Both the position numbers and the translations under genes were made by a program. From NCBI RefSeq assembly GCF_000717335.1, contig NZ_JNYZ01000011.1, forward strand, positions 407,794-471,793: a stretch of 64,000 nucleotides of DNA, given 5' to 3'. How positions within the stretch are numbered: position 1 is the stretch's first letter; every line of letters begins with the position of its first letter. This document shows positions 8,606 to 18,292 of the stretch, piece by piece. This DNA comes from Amycolatopsis jejuensis (GTDB taxonomy: Bacteria > Actinomycetota > Actinomycetes > Mycobacteriales > Pseudonocardiaceae). The notes below the pieces were generated by a model. That model made no database searches. It saw only the letters and a list, made by a program, of their open reading frames with translations, and was not told the origin of the DNA.

Positions 8606-9754
8606 ATGAGCAGCCAGGTCAGCACCGAGGATTTCGCCGACATCCTCGCCCAGGTCCACCGGTTCATCCGGGACGCCGTGGTGCCGCGGGAAAACGAAAT
8701 CATGGCGGCGGACCGGATCCCCGACGATCTGCGCACCGCGGCCGCGGACATGGGCTTGTTCGGCTACGCCATCCCGCAGGAGTGGGGCGGCCTCGGCCTC
8801 GACCTGACCCAGGACGTCGAGCTCGCGATGGAGTTCGGCTACACCTCGCTCGCGCTGCGGTCGATGTTCGGCACCAACAACGGCATCGCCGGACAGGTAC
8901 TGGTCGGCTTCGGCACCGACGAGCAGAAGAAGCAGTGGCTTGAACGCATCGCCGCCGGGTCCGTGGTCGCTTCCTTCGCGCTCACCGAGCCCGGCGCCGG
9001 GTCCAACCCCGCCGGGCTGCGCACGTCGGCCACCCGGGACGGCTCCGACTGGGTCATCGACGGGCAGAAACGATTCATCACCAACGCACCCCTGGCGGAC
9101 CTGTTCATCACCTTCGCCCGCACCGATGCCGGAATCGCCGTCTTCCTGGTACCTGCCGACACGCCGGGCGTGTCCGTCGGGCCGAAGGACGCGAAAATGG
9201 GTCAGGAAGGCGCGTGGACCGCCGACGTGATCTTCGACCGCGTCCGCGTTCCGTCCGGCGCGCTGGTCGGCGGGTCCGAAGAAGTCGGCTACCGCGCCGC
9301 GATGACCTCACTGGCCCGCGGCCGGGTGCACATCGCCGCGCTCGCGGTCGGGACCGCGCAGCGGGCGCTGGACGAGTCCGTCGCGTACGCCGCCGCCAAC
9401 ACCCAGGGCGGCGTCCCGATCGGCGAACACCAGCTGGTGCAAGCAATGCTGGCCGACCAGTACACCGGTGTCGCTGCGGGCCGCGCGCTCGTTCGCGAGG
9501 CCGCAGCCGCCTACGTGAGCGGCGCCGATCGCCGGGTCACCCCGTCGGCGGCGAAGCTGTTCTGCACCGAAATGGCCGGGCGGGTGGCCGACCTGGCGGT
9601 GCAGGTCCACGGCGGCACCGGCTACATGCGCGAGGTCCCGGTGGAACGGATCTACCGCGAGGTCCGGCTGCTGCGGCTGTACGAGGGCACCAGCGAAATC
9701 CAGCGGCTCATCATCGGCGGGTCGCTCTACCGCGCCGAGCGCAAGAAATCCTGA
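8606..9754 (+). CDS. Acyl-CoA dehydrogenase
   Basis: A flavoprotein of 382 residues that oxidises an acyl-CoA to the 2-enoyl-CoA. ATG 8606 is preferred over upstream starts, which would run into the LysR promoter. FAD and substrate motifs [10 protein letters not shown] and GGTGYMRE are present. The catalytic base is Glu360 in YEGTSEIQ, the usual place in short/medium-chain enzymes. First gene of a three-gene operon with an SDR and a thiolase, which together cover steps of a beta-oxidation-like route. Confidence 0.93.
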   Translation: MSSQVSTEDFADILAQVHRFIRDAVVPRENEIMAADRIPDDLRTAAADMGLFGYAIPQEWGGLGLDLTQDVELAMEFGYTSLALRSMFGTNNGIAGQVLVGFGTDEQKKQWLERIAAGSVVASFALTEPGAGSNPAGLRTSATRDGSDWVIDGQKRFITNAPLADLFITFARTDAGIAVFLVPADTPGVSVGPKDAKMGQEGAWTADVIFDRVRVPSGALVGGSEEVGYRAAMTSLARGRVHIAALAVGTAQRALDESVAYAAANTQGGVPIGEHQLVQAMLADQYTGVAAGRALVREAAAAYVSGADRRVTPSAAKLFCTEMAGRVADLAVQVHGGTGYMREVPVERIYREVRLLRLYEGTSEIQRLIIGGSLYRAERKKS

Positions 9755-9764
9755 AAGGACCCCC

Positions 9765-10505
9765 ATGGCATTGCTGAAGAGCCGGACCGCAGTGGTCACC
9801 GGCGGCGCCCAGGGCATCGGCTACGCCATCGCCGAACGCTTCGTGGCCGAGGGCGCCCGCGTGGTACTGGGCGATCTCGATCTCGCTGCGACCGAAGCCG
9901 CAGTGGAGCGGCTCGGCGGTCCGGAGGTGGCGGCCGCCGTGCGCTGCAACGTGACCGAAGCGTCCGATGTGGACACTCTGCTCTCCCGCGCGGTCGACGA
10001 TTTCGGTTCGCTGGACGTGGTCGTGAACAACGCGGGCATCACCCGCGACGCCACCATGCGGACGATGACCGAGGACGAGTTCGACCAGGTCGTGTCCGTG
10101 CATCTCAAGGGCACCTGGAACGGCACCCGGAAAGCAGCGGCGATCATGCGGGAACAGAAATCCGGCGCGATCGTGAACATTTCCTCGCTGTCCGGCAAGG
10201 TCGGAATGGTCGGGCAGACCAACTATTCCGCGGCCAAAGCCGGAATCGTCGGGTTGACCAAAGCCGCGGCGAAGGAAATGGCCCACCACGGCGTCCGGGT
10301 CAACGCCGTCCAGCCCGGGCTCATCCGCTCCGCAATGACCGAGGCGATGCCGGAGAAAGCGTGGGAACAGAAAATGAGCGAAATCCCGATGCGCCGCGCC
10401 GGTGAGGTCGCCGAGGTCGCGAACGTCGTGTTGTTCCTCGCCTCCGACCTGTCGTCCTACATGACCGGCACCGTCCTCGAGGTCACCGGCGGGCGGTTCA
10501 TGTGA
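9765..10505 (+). CDS. SDR oxidoreductase (FabG / 3-hydroxyacyl-CoA dehydrogenase-like)
   Basis: 246 residues with TGGAQGIG for cofactor, NNAG, catalytic Ser in NISSLSG, and Tyr154/Lys158 (YSAAK). Such proteins interconvert 3-oxoacyl and 3-hydroxyacyl thioesters. A GAAAGGA ribosome site lies before ATG 9765, 10 bases after the dehydrogenase. With the thiolase it would supply the later steps of a beta-oxidation-like path; no enoyl-CoA hydratase is in this operon. Confidence 0.92.
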   Translation: MALLKSRTAVVTGGAQGIGYAIAERFVAEGARVVLGDLDLAATEAAVERLGGPEVAAAVRCNVTEASDVDTLLSRAVDDFGSLDVVVNNAGITRDATMRTMTEDEFDQVVSVHLKGTWNGTRKAAAIMREQKSGAIVNISSLSGKVGMVGQTNYSAAKAGIVGLTKAAAKEMAHHGVRVNAVQPGLIRSAMTEAMPEKAWEQKMSEIPMRRAGEVAEVANVVLFLASDLSSYMTGTVLEVTGGRFM

Positions 10506-11716
10506 ACAAGCGCGACGTCGTCATCTGCGAGCCCGTCCGCACCCCGATCGGCCGTTACGGCGGCAGCCTGCAGCCACTCAGCGCCGCGGAACTGGGCGAA
10601 GTTGCGCTGCGCGGCCTGCTCGAACGCACCGGCCTGGACCCGGCCGCGGTCGAAGACGTCATCCTCGGCCACTGCTACCCCACCGCCGAAGCCCCCGCCA
10701 TCGGCCGCGTCGTCGCCCTCAACGCCGGGCTCCCGATCACCGTCCCCGGCATGCAGGTCGACCGGCGCTGCGGATCGGGCCTGCAATCCGTTCTGCAGGC
10801 GGCGATGCAGGTCGGCTCCGGGGTGAATGACCTGGTGATTGCCGGTGGCACGGAAAGCATGAGCAATGTCGCTTTTTATTCCGCGGAAATGCGCTGGGGG
10901 GTCAAAGGAAACGGCGTCACCCTGCACGACAGTCTCGCCCGCGGACGCGTGACCGCGGGCGGCCGCGATTATCCGGTACCCGGCGGAATGCTGGAAACTG
11001 CCGAAAATCTGCGTCGCGAGTACTCCATTTCCCGTGCGGAACAAGATGAACTCGCCGTTACCTCGCACCAGCGCGCAGTCGCCGCGCAACCGATCTTCGC
11101 CGAGGAAATCATTCCCGTTGCGGTGAAAACCCGCCGCGGGGAAACCGTCGTCGACACCGACGAGCACCCCCGCGCCGACGCTTCCCTGGAAACACTGGCA
11201 AAACTGCGACCGGTACTGTCCAAACAGGACCCCGAAGCGACCGTCACCGCCGGGAACGCCAGCGGCCAGAACGACGCCGCCGCAATGTGCATCGTCACCC
11301 ACCCCGACCACGCCGCCCGCCTCGGCCTCCGCCCGTTGGTGCGGCTCGTGTCGTGGGCCGTCGCCGGGGTCCCGCCCCGGACGATGGGCATCGGCCCGGT
11401 CCCCGCCACCCGCGCCGCCCTCGACCGCGCCGGGCTCGGGCTGGCCGACCTCGACCTGATCGAGCTGAACGAGGCCTTCGCCGCCCAAGCCCTCGCCTGC
11501 ACCCGCGAATGGGGTTTCGGCGCGAAGGACTTCGAACGCGTCAACGTTCACGGGTCCGGCATCTCGCTCGGGCACCCCGTCGGCGCCACCGGCACCCGGA
11601 TCCTCGCCACGCTGGCCAGGGAGATGGTCCGCCGCGAGGCCCGCTACGGCCTCGAAACCATGTGCATCGGCGGCGGACAGGGGCTCGCCGCAATTTTCGA
11701 ACGCTGGGCCGGATGA
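10502..11716 (+). CDS. Acetyl-CoA C-acyltransferase (thiolase)
   Basis: 404 residues. GTG 10502 overlaps the SDR stop as GTGA. The nucleophile is Cys90 (RRCGSG). NEAFA, His358 (GHPVGATG) and Cys388 (CIGGGQG) complete the active site of degradative/biosynthetic thiolases. It cleaves a 3-oxoacyl-CoA with CoA, or condenses in reverse. It ends the LysR-associated operon. Confidence 0.94.
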   Translation: MNKRDVVICEPVRTPIGRYGGSLQPLSAAELGEVALRGLLERTGLDPAAVEDVILGHCYPTAEAPAIGRVVALNAGLPITVPGMQVDRRCGSGLQSVLQAAMQVGSGVNDLVIAGGTESMSNVAFYSAEMRWGVKGNGVTLHDSLARGRVTAGGRDYPVPGGMLETAENLRREYSISRAEQDELAVTSHQRAVAAQPIFAEEIIPVAVKTRRGETVVDTDEHPRADASLETLAKLRPVLSKQDPEATVTAGNASGQNDAAAMCIVTHPDHAARLGLRPLVRLVSWAVAGVPPRTMGIGPVPATRAALDRAGLGLADLDLIELNEAFAAQALACTREWGFGAKDFERVNVHGSGISLGHPVGATGTRILATLAREMVRREARYGLETMCIGGGQGLAAIFERWAG

Positions 11717-11929
11717 GGGCTGTTTTCCACGCAGAGTGACTGTCACGGAGCGCTACCGTTCGGGGAAACCCCAGTTCATCGCTGTCCAACCCGCACCGGC
11801 GGGTGGTTAAACTCCCCCAACAGGGTGAACTGATGATTTTCTGTGTAGCGTTCCGTGTCAACTGGCGAAGTACGGGTCGAGTGCGGTTTGCCCGGCCGCA
11901 CGATGGCTCCCGACGAAGGACCTTCGCCC
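11717..11929 (+). other. Leader and promoter region of the glycosyltransferase gene
   Basis: 213 bases without a gene. Two perfect short hairpins lie in it: GGGG-AAA-CCCC at 11762-11772, and ACCCGC/GCGGGT at 11789-11804. A GTGAC-T-GTCAC palindrome is at 11736-11746. I do not recognise a known riboswitch. Confidence 0.35.
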
Positions 11930-13027
11930 ATGTCTGCACCCACGCTCGCCCAGCCGCGGGCCGGACGGCACCGTTCCGGCGGTCCGCGGGTCGTGGCCGT
12001 GATCCCCGCGCACGACGAAGAAGCGCAGATCGCGCAGACCATCGCCGCATTGCGCGCGCAGGACCGTAAGGTCGACGAGGTCTTCGTCGTCACCGACAAC
12101 TGCACCGACGACACCGCCGCGATCGCCATGGCCGCGGGCGCACGGGTACGCGCCTCCGTGGGCAACACCCATCGGAAAGCCGGTGCACTCAACCAGCTGC
12201 TGGCCTGGCTGCTACCCCAGCTCGACGAGGACGACGTGGTCCTCGTGCAAGACGCGGATTCCACTTTGGACCCGCAGTTCGTCACCGTCGGGCTACGCCA
12301 CCTGGACCGCGGCTACGGCGGCGTCGGCGGCGTCTTCCGAGGCAGCGCAGGCGGCGGCTTCGTAGGACACCTGCAGCGCAACGAGTACGCCCGCTACGCC
12401 CGAGACGTCCACCGCCTGCGCGGGAAATGCCTGGTACTGACGGGAACCGCGGCAATGTTCCGCGCCGGCACGCTGCACGAGGTAGCGGCCGCCCGCCTGG
12501 CCGGAAAACTCCCCACCGGCGACGGCTCCGGCGGAATCTACGACACGACTGTGCTGACCGAGGACAACGAACTCACCTTCGCCCTGCTGCACCTGGGCCA
12601 CCGCGTGATCTCGCCCAGTGACTGCACGCTGGAAACCGAAGTCATGACCACCTGGCGAGCCCTGTGGGCGCAACGGCTGCGGTGGAAGCGCGGCGCCGTG
12701 GAGAACTGCGTCCAATATGGACTGACGCACATCACGTGGCGCTACTGGGGACGGCAGCTATTGACCATGGCCGGCGTACTGGTGACCGGCTTGTACCTGG
12801 CAGCCATCGCACTGAGCCTCACCCACGGCGGCCTGCAGGTGAACCCGGCATGGCTGGCCATCTCGTCGATTTTCGTGGTCGAGCGAGTAGTAACGGTCCG
12901 CTACCGAGGCTGGCGGCAGATGCTCCTGGCCGCGTCGATGTACGAGCTGGTCCTGGACTATTTCCTGCAAGCCTGCCACGTCAAGGCGTACGCGGACGCG
13001 CTGCTGCGCACCCGCAAGAGCTGGTGA
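11930..13027 (+). CDS. Family 2 glycosyltransferase, membrane-bound, processive type
   Basis: 365 residues from ATG 11930, with GAAGGA upstream. Earlier GTG/ATG codons at 11855 and 11903 only add proline-rich, unconserved sequence. A GT2 catalytic domain follows: IPAHDEE, the D-A-D metal site in QDADST, the TED catalytic Asp region, and Q-R-x-R-W (QRLRW) of processive cellulose/hyaluronan-synthase-like enzymes. Two hydrophobic segments near the C-terminus would anchor it in the membrane. The sugar and product are unknown. A tiny LAxTG membrane protein follows after 27 bases, suggesting a joint envelope role. Confidence 0.9.
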   Translation: MSAPTLAQPRAGRHRSGGPRVVAVIPAHDEEAQIAQTIAALRAQDRKVDEVFVVTDNCTDDTAAIAMAAGARVRASVGNTHRKAGALNQLLAWLLPQLDEDDVVLVQDADSTLDPQFVTVGLRHLDRGYGGVGGVFRGSAGGGFVGHLQRNEYARYARDVHRLRGKCLVLTGTAAMFRAGTLHEVAAARLAGKLPTGDGSGGIYDTTVLTEDNELTFALLHLGHRVISPSDCTLETEVMTTWRALWAQRLRWKRGAVENCVQYGLTHITWRYWGRQLLTMAGVLVTGLYLAAIALSLTHGGLQVNPAWLAISSIFVVERVVTVRYRGWRQMLLAASMYELVLDYFLQACHVKAYADALLRTRKSW

Positions 13028-13054
13028 AACCCTCCCGAGAGAAAAGAGAAACCC

Positions 13055-13222
13055 ATGTATCAGAAGATCGGCGCCGCCTCCGCAGCCGGCGTGACCGGCG
13101 GCCTGGCCTTCACCGGAGTCAACGTGCTGTGGCTCCTGCTGGCAGGTTTCGCGCTGCTGGCCGCCGGCATCGCACTGGCCCGCATCGCCCCGACAATCCG
13201 CCGCCGGTCGACGGAGCTCTGA
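13055..13222 (+). CDS. Small LAxTG-type membrane protein
   Basis: 55 residues from ATG 13055, with AGAGAAA upstream. Residues 17-21 read LAFTG, then a single hydrophobic helix (~24-45) and a basic tail RRR (49-51). This is the three-part cell-wall sorting signal, in the LAxTG form that class E sortases of actinomycetes use. Only 16 residues precede it, with no signal peptide or domain, so this is a sorting signal without cargo. It lies 27 bases after the glycosyltransferase and is probably co-transcribed. No sortase gene is in the window. Confidence 0.75.
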   Translation: MYQKIGAASAAGVTGGLAFTGVNVLWLLLAGFALLAAGIALARIAPTIRRRSTEL

Positions 13223-13820
13223 GGTGCCTGCCCCGGCACTGGACGCACATCCGGTGCCGGGGTATCGGTTTCCCCGCTGGGCGTCCCCGGTCGGCTGCCT
13301 GCGCTGCCGGGTCCGGTCAGCGGGCCTGCCCCAGCCTCACGGCCTGCTCACCGGAGGTCCAGTCAGCTCCCGGTGCTGCCAGGTCCGGTCAGCGAGCTTC
13401 ACCAGACTCCCGGCTCACCCATCGGGGTTTCTGCTGCCCCGCTGCGTGGCGGCTCGGTCACCGGGCTTCCGGCTCACCCACCGGGCTCCCGGTTGACCTC
13501 CGGCCCTGCTGACCGGCCACCGAACCCCCGCCTGCCACCAGGTTGCTCACTCGCCGGGCTCCCCGGTTGAGTCCCTGCCTCCTCTGCCCCACCAGGCTCC
13601 TGGTCGGCTCACTCGCCGGGTCCCGGCTCACTCGCCGGGCTGCCAATCGGCTCCCTGCGCTGCCGTTTCGGTCAGCGAGCTTCCCCCGCATTTCACCGGA
13701 CTTCCGGTCGACGCACTACGCCTCCAGCCCGATCAGCCGCAAGTAACCCGCCCACCGGGCTCCCGTCGGCGTCACCGACCCGCCGATTCCGCGGCAGGCC
13801 TGCCAATCCCACCGGGCAAT
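13223..13820. repeat. Degenerate repeat region between convergent genes
   Basis: About 600 bases with no convincing gene. Variants of GGTCCGGTCAGCGAGCTTC and of CGGCTCACTCGCCGGGCTCC recur with uneven spacing. It lies between the convergent LAxTG gene and the response regulator. Open frames here are proline/serine-rich and differ between copies, so I treat it as non-coding. Confidence 0.6.
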
Positions 13821-14486
13821 TCACCGGCCGTCCGGCCTGACCAGCCCGCTCTCGTACGCGAACACCACCGCCTGCAGACGGTCCCGCAGGCCGAGCTTGT
13901 GCAGCATCCGGCCGAGGTGCGTCTTGACCGTCGTGACCCCGATGAACATCCGCTCGGCGATTTCGTGGTTGTGCAGCCCGCGGGCGACCAGCACGAGCAC
14001 TTCCCGTTCCCGGTCGGTCAGGCGCGCGAGCCGCGGGTCGGCCACCGGAACGACCTGCCTGCTGAGGTACTGCTCCATCATCCGCTCGACGACCACCGGC
14101 GCGAGCACCCGGTCCCCCCGCAGCACCGCGCGCATCGCGACCAGCATCTCCTCCCCGCTGGCGTCCTTGAGCAGAAACCCGCCCGCACCGGCCTGCGTGG
14201 CCGCGACCACGTACTCGTCGAGGTCGAAAGTGGTCAGGACAAGGACTTTGACGTCCGGATCCGCAGCGCAGATCCGCGCCGTCGCCTCGACGCCGTCGAG
14301 TCCCGGCATGCGGATGTCCATGAGGACGAGGTCCGGACGCAGCGCCGCCGCCTGCGCGATGGCGTCCTTGCCGTCCGAGGCTTCCCCGGCGACGGTGAGG
14401 TCGTCGGCGCTGTCCACGACCATCCGGAGGCCGCCCCGCATGAGAACCTGGTCGTCACAGATGAGGACCCGGCTGGGCGCAGTCAT
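13821..14486 (-). CDS. Response regulator, NarL/LuxR family
   Basis: 221 residues: a receiver domain with acidic pair D11/D12, phosphoacceptor Asp57 (VLMDIRMPG) and Lys in LLKDAS, then a LuxR-type HTH (~150-210, LTDREREVL...IAERMFI...VKTHLGRM). It overlaps the kinase stop by 4 bases (14483-14486), so translation is coupled. DNA-binding output; targets unknown. Confidence 0.95.
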   Translation of the reverse strand: MTAPSRVLICDDQVLMRGGLRMVVDSADDLTVAGEASDGKDAIAQAAALRPDLVLMDIRMPGLDGVEATARICAADPDVKVLVLTTFDLDEYVVAATQAGAGGFLLKDASGEEMLVAMRAVLRGDRVLAPVVVERMMEQYLSRQVVPVADPRLARLTDREREVLVLVARGLHNHEIAERMFIGVTTVKTHLGRMLHKLGLRDRLQAVVFAYESGLVRPDGR

Positions 14487-16150
14487 CGGGCCTCTTTCCC
14501 ATCGGGAAACGGAAACCGGGCAGCGACCACGAATCCCCCGCCGACCTGCCCCTCGGCCACGAAGCTGCCACCGAACATCAACGCACGCTCCCGCATCCCG
14601 GCAATACCGTAACCGGACCCGGCAGGTCCCGCCTGCCGGGCTTGTCCACCGGTCCCTTCGCCGGAACGCAGTCCTGGCGACCTGTCGTCCCCGACGCCCA
14701 ACTCCCGCACCCGATCCTCAGCTCCCACAAGGTCTTCAGGGCGGGTCCCGCCGCCCGCACCAGCCGGTCTACGCATCTCCGCCGCCGAACCGTCCACTTC
14801 CGCGACCCGCGCGCCATCGCCGTTGATTTCAGGCACATCGGGGCCGGAACTCCCGCCATCCGCCCCACCCGCCGACGGCGCCCCTTCGCCGAGACCCCCG
14901 ACGCCCGGCCCACCACCGGCACCGACCGAACGCATCCCGTCTCGGGAATCCCCGGCTTCCGGCTCGCTACTGGCACCCACCGAACTCATCCCATCGCCGG
15001 AATCCCCGGCATCCGTCCCATAACCGGCACCCACCGAACGCACCCCATCCCCGGAATCCCCAGCATCCGCCCCACCACCGGCACCCACCGAACGCACCTC
15101 GTCCCCAGGGCCTCTGCTCTCTGCCGGGCGGCCGCCGTCATTGCGGACCTCGATCAAAATCTCCCGGCCGCGGGCTCCGGAATTGCCGTAGTCCGCGGTG
15201 ACCGTGCACCGCGCGCCGACCGGTGCGTGTTTGAGCACGTTGGTGAGTGCTTCCTGGACGATCCGGTGCGCCGTCATTGCCGCGCCGGGTGGTACGTCGG
15301 CGGTGTCGCCCTTGACGGTCAGCTCCGCCTCCAGTCCGGCGGCGCGGACTTGGGTGACCAGCTCGTCCAGAGTGTCCACTGTGGGCTGTGGTGCCGTGCC
15401 GGTCTCGGCTTCCCGCAGGACTCCGAGGATGCTGCGGAGTTCCGTGATCGCAGTCCGGCCGGTGACGCCGATCGTGCGCAGCGCTGCGTCGACCGCGACG
15501 GGATCGCGTGCGCCGAGCAGCCGCGCGCCTTCGGACTGCATGACCATCGTGGCCACGGCGTGCGCGACGATGTCATGCATCTCGCGGGCGATCCGCGTGC
15601 GCTCCTCGGCGACCGCGGCCCGGGCGAGGGCGTCGCGGCGTTCTTCGGCGTCGCGGGCGTGCGCGCGTGCGTCGGCGAGTTGCTGCAGCCGGATGCTGGC
15701 CGCCTCGCCCATCGCTACCGCGGCGATCAAGATGCCGGTGAGCATGAGGAAGAGGATGAGCCAGATCGTCGACCCCAGGTCGCCGGCCCAGAACACGAAC
15801 AAGACTTCCGCCGCGACGACGCCGCCCCACGTCACGACCGCACGCCCGTGCAGGACGACCGAGTAGATCACGACGGCCAGCGCAAGATTCGCGGGCATCA
15901 TCTTCCCGGCCAACGGCAACGGCAACAGGATCTGCACGAGCAGAGTGCCGAGTGAAACCAGCATCGCCGCAACGGGAGCCTTACGCCGCACGAAAACCGG
16001 CGCCACCAACACGACTCCCAGCACCGCGATCGCCCACTGCTTTTCCCGCGAGAAAAGCACGCTCAACACGGAAAACCCACCGAGCACGACGACGATCAGC
16101 ACGTCAGTGGCCAACGGCCTTGCCCCGGTCCACTCGAAGAACCTGCGCAT
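14483..16150 (-). CDS. Sensor histidine kinase with a large repeat insert in the ATP lid
   Basis: 555 residues. Four or five membrane helices fill residues ~15-140, with little outside the membrane. A HisKA_3 dimerisation domain follows with phosphoacceptor His192 (REMHDIVAH), then the N box (QEALTNVLKHA) and NDGG around 335-342. The glycine motif GYGIAGMRER appears only near 513. In relatives these two are some 20 residues apart; here about 165 glycine/serine/acid-rich residues lie between them, including 18-residue repeats. The frame stays open and the end of the domain (GGGFVVAARFPFP) is intact, so the gene is probably functional. It is the partner of the response regulator that it overlaps. 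Confidence 0.92.
   Translation of the reverse strand: MRRFFEWTGARPLATDVLIVVVLGGFSVLSVLFSREKQWAIAVLGVVLVAPVFVRRKAPVAAMLVSLGTLLVQILLPLPLAGKMMPANLALAVVIYSVVLHGRAVVTWGGVVAAEVLFVFWAGDLGSTIWLILFLMLTGILIAAVAMGEAASIRLQQLADARAHARDAEERRDALARAAVAEERTRIAREMHDIVAHAVATMVMQSEGARLLGARDPVAVDAALRTIGVTGRTAITELRSILGVLREAETGTAPQPTVDTLDELVTQVRAAGLEAELTVKGDTADVPPGAAMTAHRIVQEALTNVLKHAPVGARCTVTADYGNSGARGREILIEVRNDGGRPAESRGPGDEVRSVGAGGGADAGDSGDGVRSVGAGYGTDAGDSGDGMSSVGASSEPEAGDSRDGMRSVGAGGGPGVGGLGEGAPSAGGADGGSSGPDVPEINGDGARVAEVDGSAAEMRRPAGAGGGTRPEDLVGAEDRVRELGVGDDRSPGLRSGEGTGGQARQAGPAGSGYGIAGMRERALMFGGSFVAEGQVGGGFVVAARFPFPDGKEAR
14894..15106 (-). repeat. 54-bp tandem repeat inside the kinase gene
   Basis: Three 18-residue units and a fourth partial one (residues 349-419), each built like GDG-x-RSVGAGGG-x-DAGDS. 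The units are in frame and lie in the kinase ATP lid. Period and position are read directly from the translation. Confidence 0.85.
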
Positions 16151-16834
16151 TGGCTACCCGCCTGCCAAAGTGGCACTGCTGCTTCGGGTGCGACGGCCGC
16201 GGCAGGCGCGTCGTGGCCCGGCGAGGGTGACGGATCGGACGGCTGGGGACCGGGCAAGGTCGGCGGCGCCGGTCTGGGGTGCGGGGCCGTCGAGGTGACC
16301 ACGCCGACCCCGCGCCGGCAAGTCCGAAGTGGACGGATCCGCCGACGCACCGTTGCGGTTGCCCGCCGACTGTTCCGTGTGGACTGTCCCGGGCGGAATG
16401 GCCAGCCGGGTGGTGGGCTCGGTCATCGTTGCTCCGCGAGGGGCGGTTGGTCCGGTGGCGCTCAGGCCGGTCGCGACGTCCGGTGGCGGTGAGGCGGGTC
16501 GCGACGTCCGGTTGCGCAGGGGTCGGCAGATCAGGACCAGCCAGCCGCGCGCCGGTCGGCAGATCGGGACCAGCCAGCCGCGCGCCGGTCGGCAGAACGG
16601 GACCAGCCAGCTGCGCACCGGTCGGCAGATCGAGACCAGCCAGCCGCCCAGCAATCGGCAGGTCAGGCCCGGGTCTCGGAACCTCGGCGACGACTGCGGG
16701 CTCATGCGGGGTCCTCCTGCGGGTGGACCCTGATCCTCTTCGTGCAGGACCGGGTGCGGCCGTCGATCGGACGTTTTCCCGCCGTCGATCTTACACCGTG
16801 TTACAGGACGTAACTGCCTGACACGGAGGGGTCC
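16151..16834. other. Intergenic region between divergent genes
   Basis: 684 bases between the kinase and the DUF2079 gene. No conserved protein is recognisable. It holds a 33-bp tandem array and, at 16791-16830, the likely promoter of the + strand gene, where TTACACCGTGTTACAGG is followed by CGTAAC. Confidence 0.5.
16521..16652. repeat. 33-bp tandem repeat, four copies
   Basis: Four consecutive 33-base units begin at 16521, 16554, 16587 and 16620, each starting GGTCGGCAGA, and a partial fifth follows. Copies differ at a few positions only. The period is a multiple of 3, so the minus strand reads repeated GWLVPICRPAR, but no ribosome site or conserved context supports a gene. Confidence 0.9.
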
Positions 16835-18292
16835 ATGATCGAGTCGGAAACCCGGTCTGCGGTGCCCGGTGGGGAAGCGCAGGGTGGTACTGCGCACAGC
16901 AGCAACCGTGTGGGTGGCGGTGGCCGGCGGGGGTTGCCCTATCTGGTGGCGGGGGTTGCGTTCGTCATCTATGCCGTCTGGTCGGTCACCTTGCAGCGGA
17001 CCTTTCAGACCACCGGCCTCGATCTCGGGCTTTTCGAGCAGGCGGTGCGGTCCTATGCCGAGGGGCAGTGGCCGGTATCGGACCTCAAGATGCCCGGCTA
17101 CCCGCTGCTCGGGGATCACTTCTCGCCCATCCTGGCCGTGCTCGCGCCGTTCTATCTGCTGTGGCCCTCGGCGGTGACGTTGCTGGTCGCGCAGGCTGCG
17201 TTGATTGCGGTGTCGGCGATTCCGGTGACCCGGGTCGCGGTCGGGGTACTCGGGCGGAATGCGGGGCTCGCGGTGGCGGCCGGGTACGTGCTGTCGGCCG
17301 GGCTCGTGCGGACGATCACCTGCGACTTCCACGAGGTCTGCTTCGCCGTGCCGCTGCTCGCGTTCGCGGTGGAGCGGCTCTACCGTCGCCAGTGGGGCGC
17401 GGCGGTCGCCTGGGCGGCGCCGCTCGTGCTCGTGAAGGAAGACCTGCCGATGACGATTGCGGCGATCGGGGTCTACCTCGTGTGGCAAGGGCAGCGGCGG
17501 CTCGGCTGGGCGACCGTCGCGGCCGGGGTGCTCACCACCGGACTGATCATGAAGGTGGTGCTTCCGGCCATCAACAGCCGCGGCGGTTACGCCTACGGGG
17601 ACAAGCTTTCGCACCTCGCACCCTTCGACGGGATCGGCATGAAGCTGCTGACCCTGACCGTGCTCCTCGCGCCCACCGCATTCGTCGCGCTGCGCTCGCC
17701 ACTCGTGATCCTGGTGATCCCGACCCTCGGGTGGCGGATGATCTCGGACTTCACCTTCTACTGGACTCCCTCGTTCTACTACGACGCCGTGCTCATCCCC
17801 ATCGTCTTCCTCGCCGCCCTCGACGGCATCACCCGCATGCGGCGGCCGTGGCCACGCCGGGCCGTGCCGATCTGCGCAGTGGTCGCGGCGATCGGCGCGA
17901 CGACCGTCTGGATGGTGCACGACAACCAGCCGCGCTGGACCACTGCGCAGCAGGCTGCCGCGGACCAGATCCTCACCCGCATCCCGGACGGCGCCACCGT
18001 CGCCGCGGCCAACCGGCTGGCGCCGCACCTGACGAGCAGGCACCGCGTGCTCTTCTACCCGACCTACCCCAACCAGGCCGAACGTCCGGAGTGGATTGCC
18101 GCGACCAAACCGGAGAAAGCCTGGCCGCTGAGCGTGTCCGAGCAGGCCGACCTCCTCAAGCGGCTGCAGGAAACGGACTACACCATGGTCGCCGAGAACA
18201 GCACTGTCCTGCTGCTGCAACGGAAAACCGATCAACCGGCGTCGGTGACCGTGCCGGTGACGTCGACCTCGGGACTCACCTCCTCCGGATAG
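16835..18292 (+). CDS. DUF2079 membrane protein
   Basis: 485 residues, with about nine hydrophobic segments between residues 30 and 365. The early loop with D-L-G-L-F-E-Q and the GDHFSP motif after it are typical of DUF2079 proteins, which resemble GT-C glycosyltransferases. A soluble C-terminal part of ~110 residues follows. GGAGGGG lies before the ATG. Role unknown; a polyprenyl-phosphate-sugar transferase is a possibility by fold analogy only. Its last 61 bases overlap the end of the convergent hydrolase gene. Confidence 0.85.
   Translation: MIESETRSAVPGGEAQGGTAHSSNRVGGGGRRGLPYLVAGVAFVIYAVWSVTLQRTFQTTGLDLGLFEQAVRSYAEGQWPVSDLKMPGYPLLGDHFSPILAVLAPFYLLWPSAVTLLVAQAALIAVSAIPVTRVAVGVLGRNAGLAVAAGYVLSAGLVRTITCDFHEVCFAVPLLAFAVERLYRRQWGAAVAWAAPLVLVKEDLPMTIAAIGVYLVWQGQRRLGWATVAAGVLTTGLIMKVVLPAINSRGGYAYGDKLSHLAPFDGIGMKLLTLTVLLAPTAFVALRSPLVILVIPTLGWRMISDFTFYWTPSFYYDAVLIPIVFLAALDGITRMRRPWPRRAVPICAVVAAIGATTVWMVHDNQPRWTTAQQAAADQILTRIPDGATVAAANRLAPHLTSRHRVLFYPTYPNQAERPEWIAATKPEKAWPLSVSEQADLLKRLQETDYTMVAENSTVLLLQRKTDQPASVTVPVTSTSGLTSSG

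Noticed and set aside
11736..11810. Known riboswitch upstream of the glycosyltransferase
   Set aside because: Hairpins exist, but no conserved core of a class I recognise could be matched.
11855..11929. Upstream GTG/ATG starts of the glycosyltransferase
   Set aside because: They add unconserved residues; ATG 11930 has a ribosome site at correct spacing.
13224..13570. Short proline/serine-rich frames after the LAxTG gene
   Set aside because: They differ from repeat copy to repeat copy, shift frame and lack ribosome sites.
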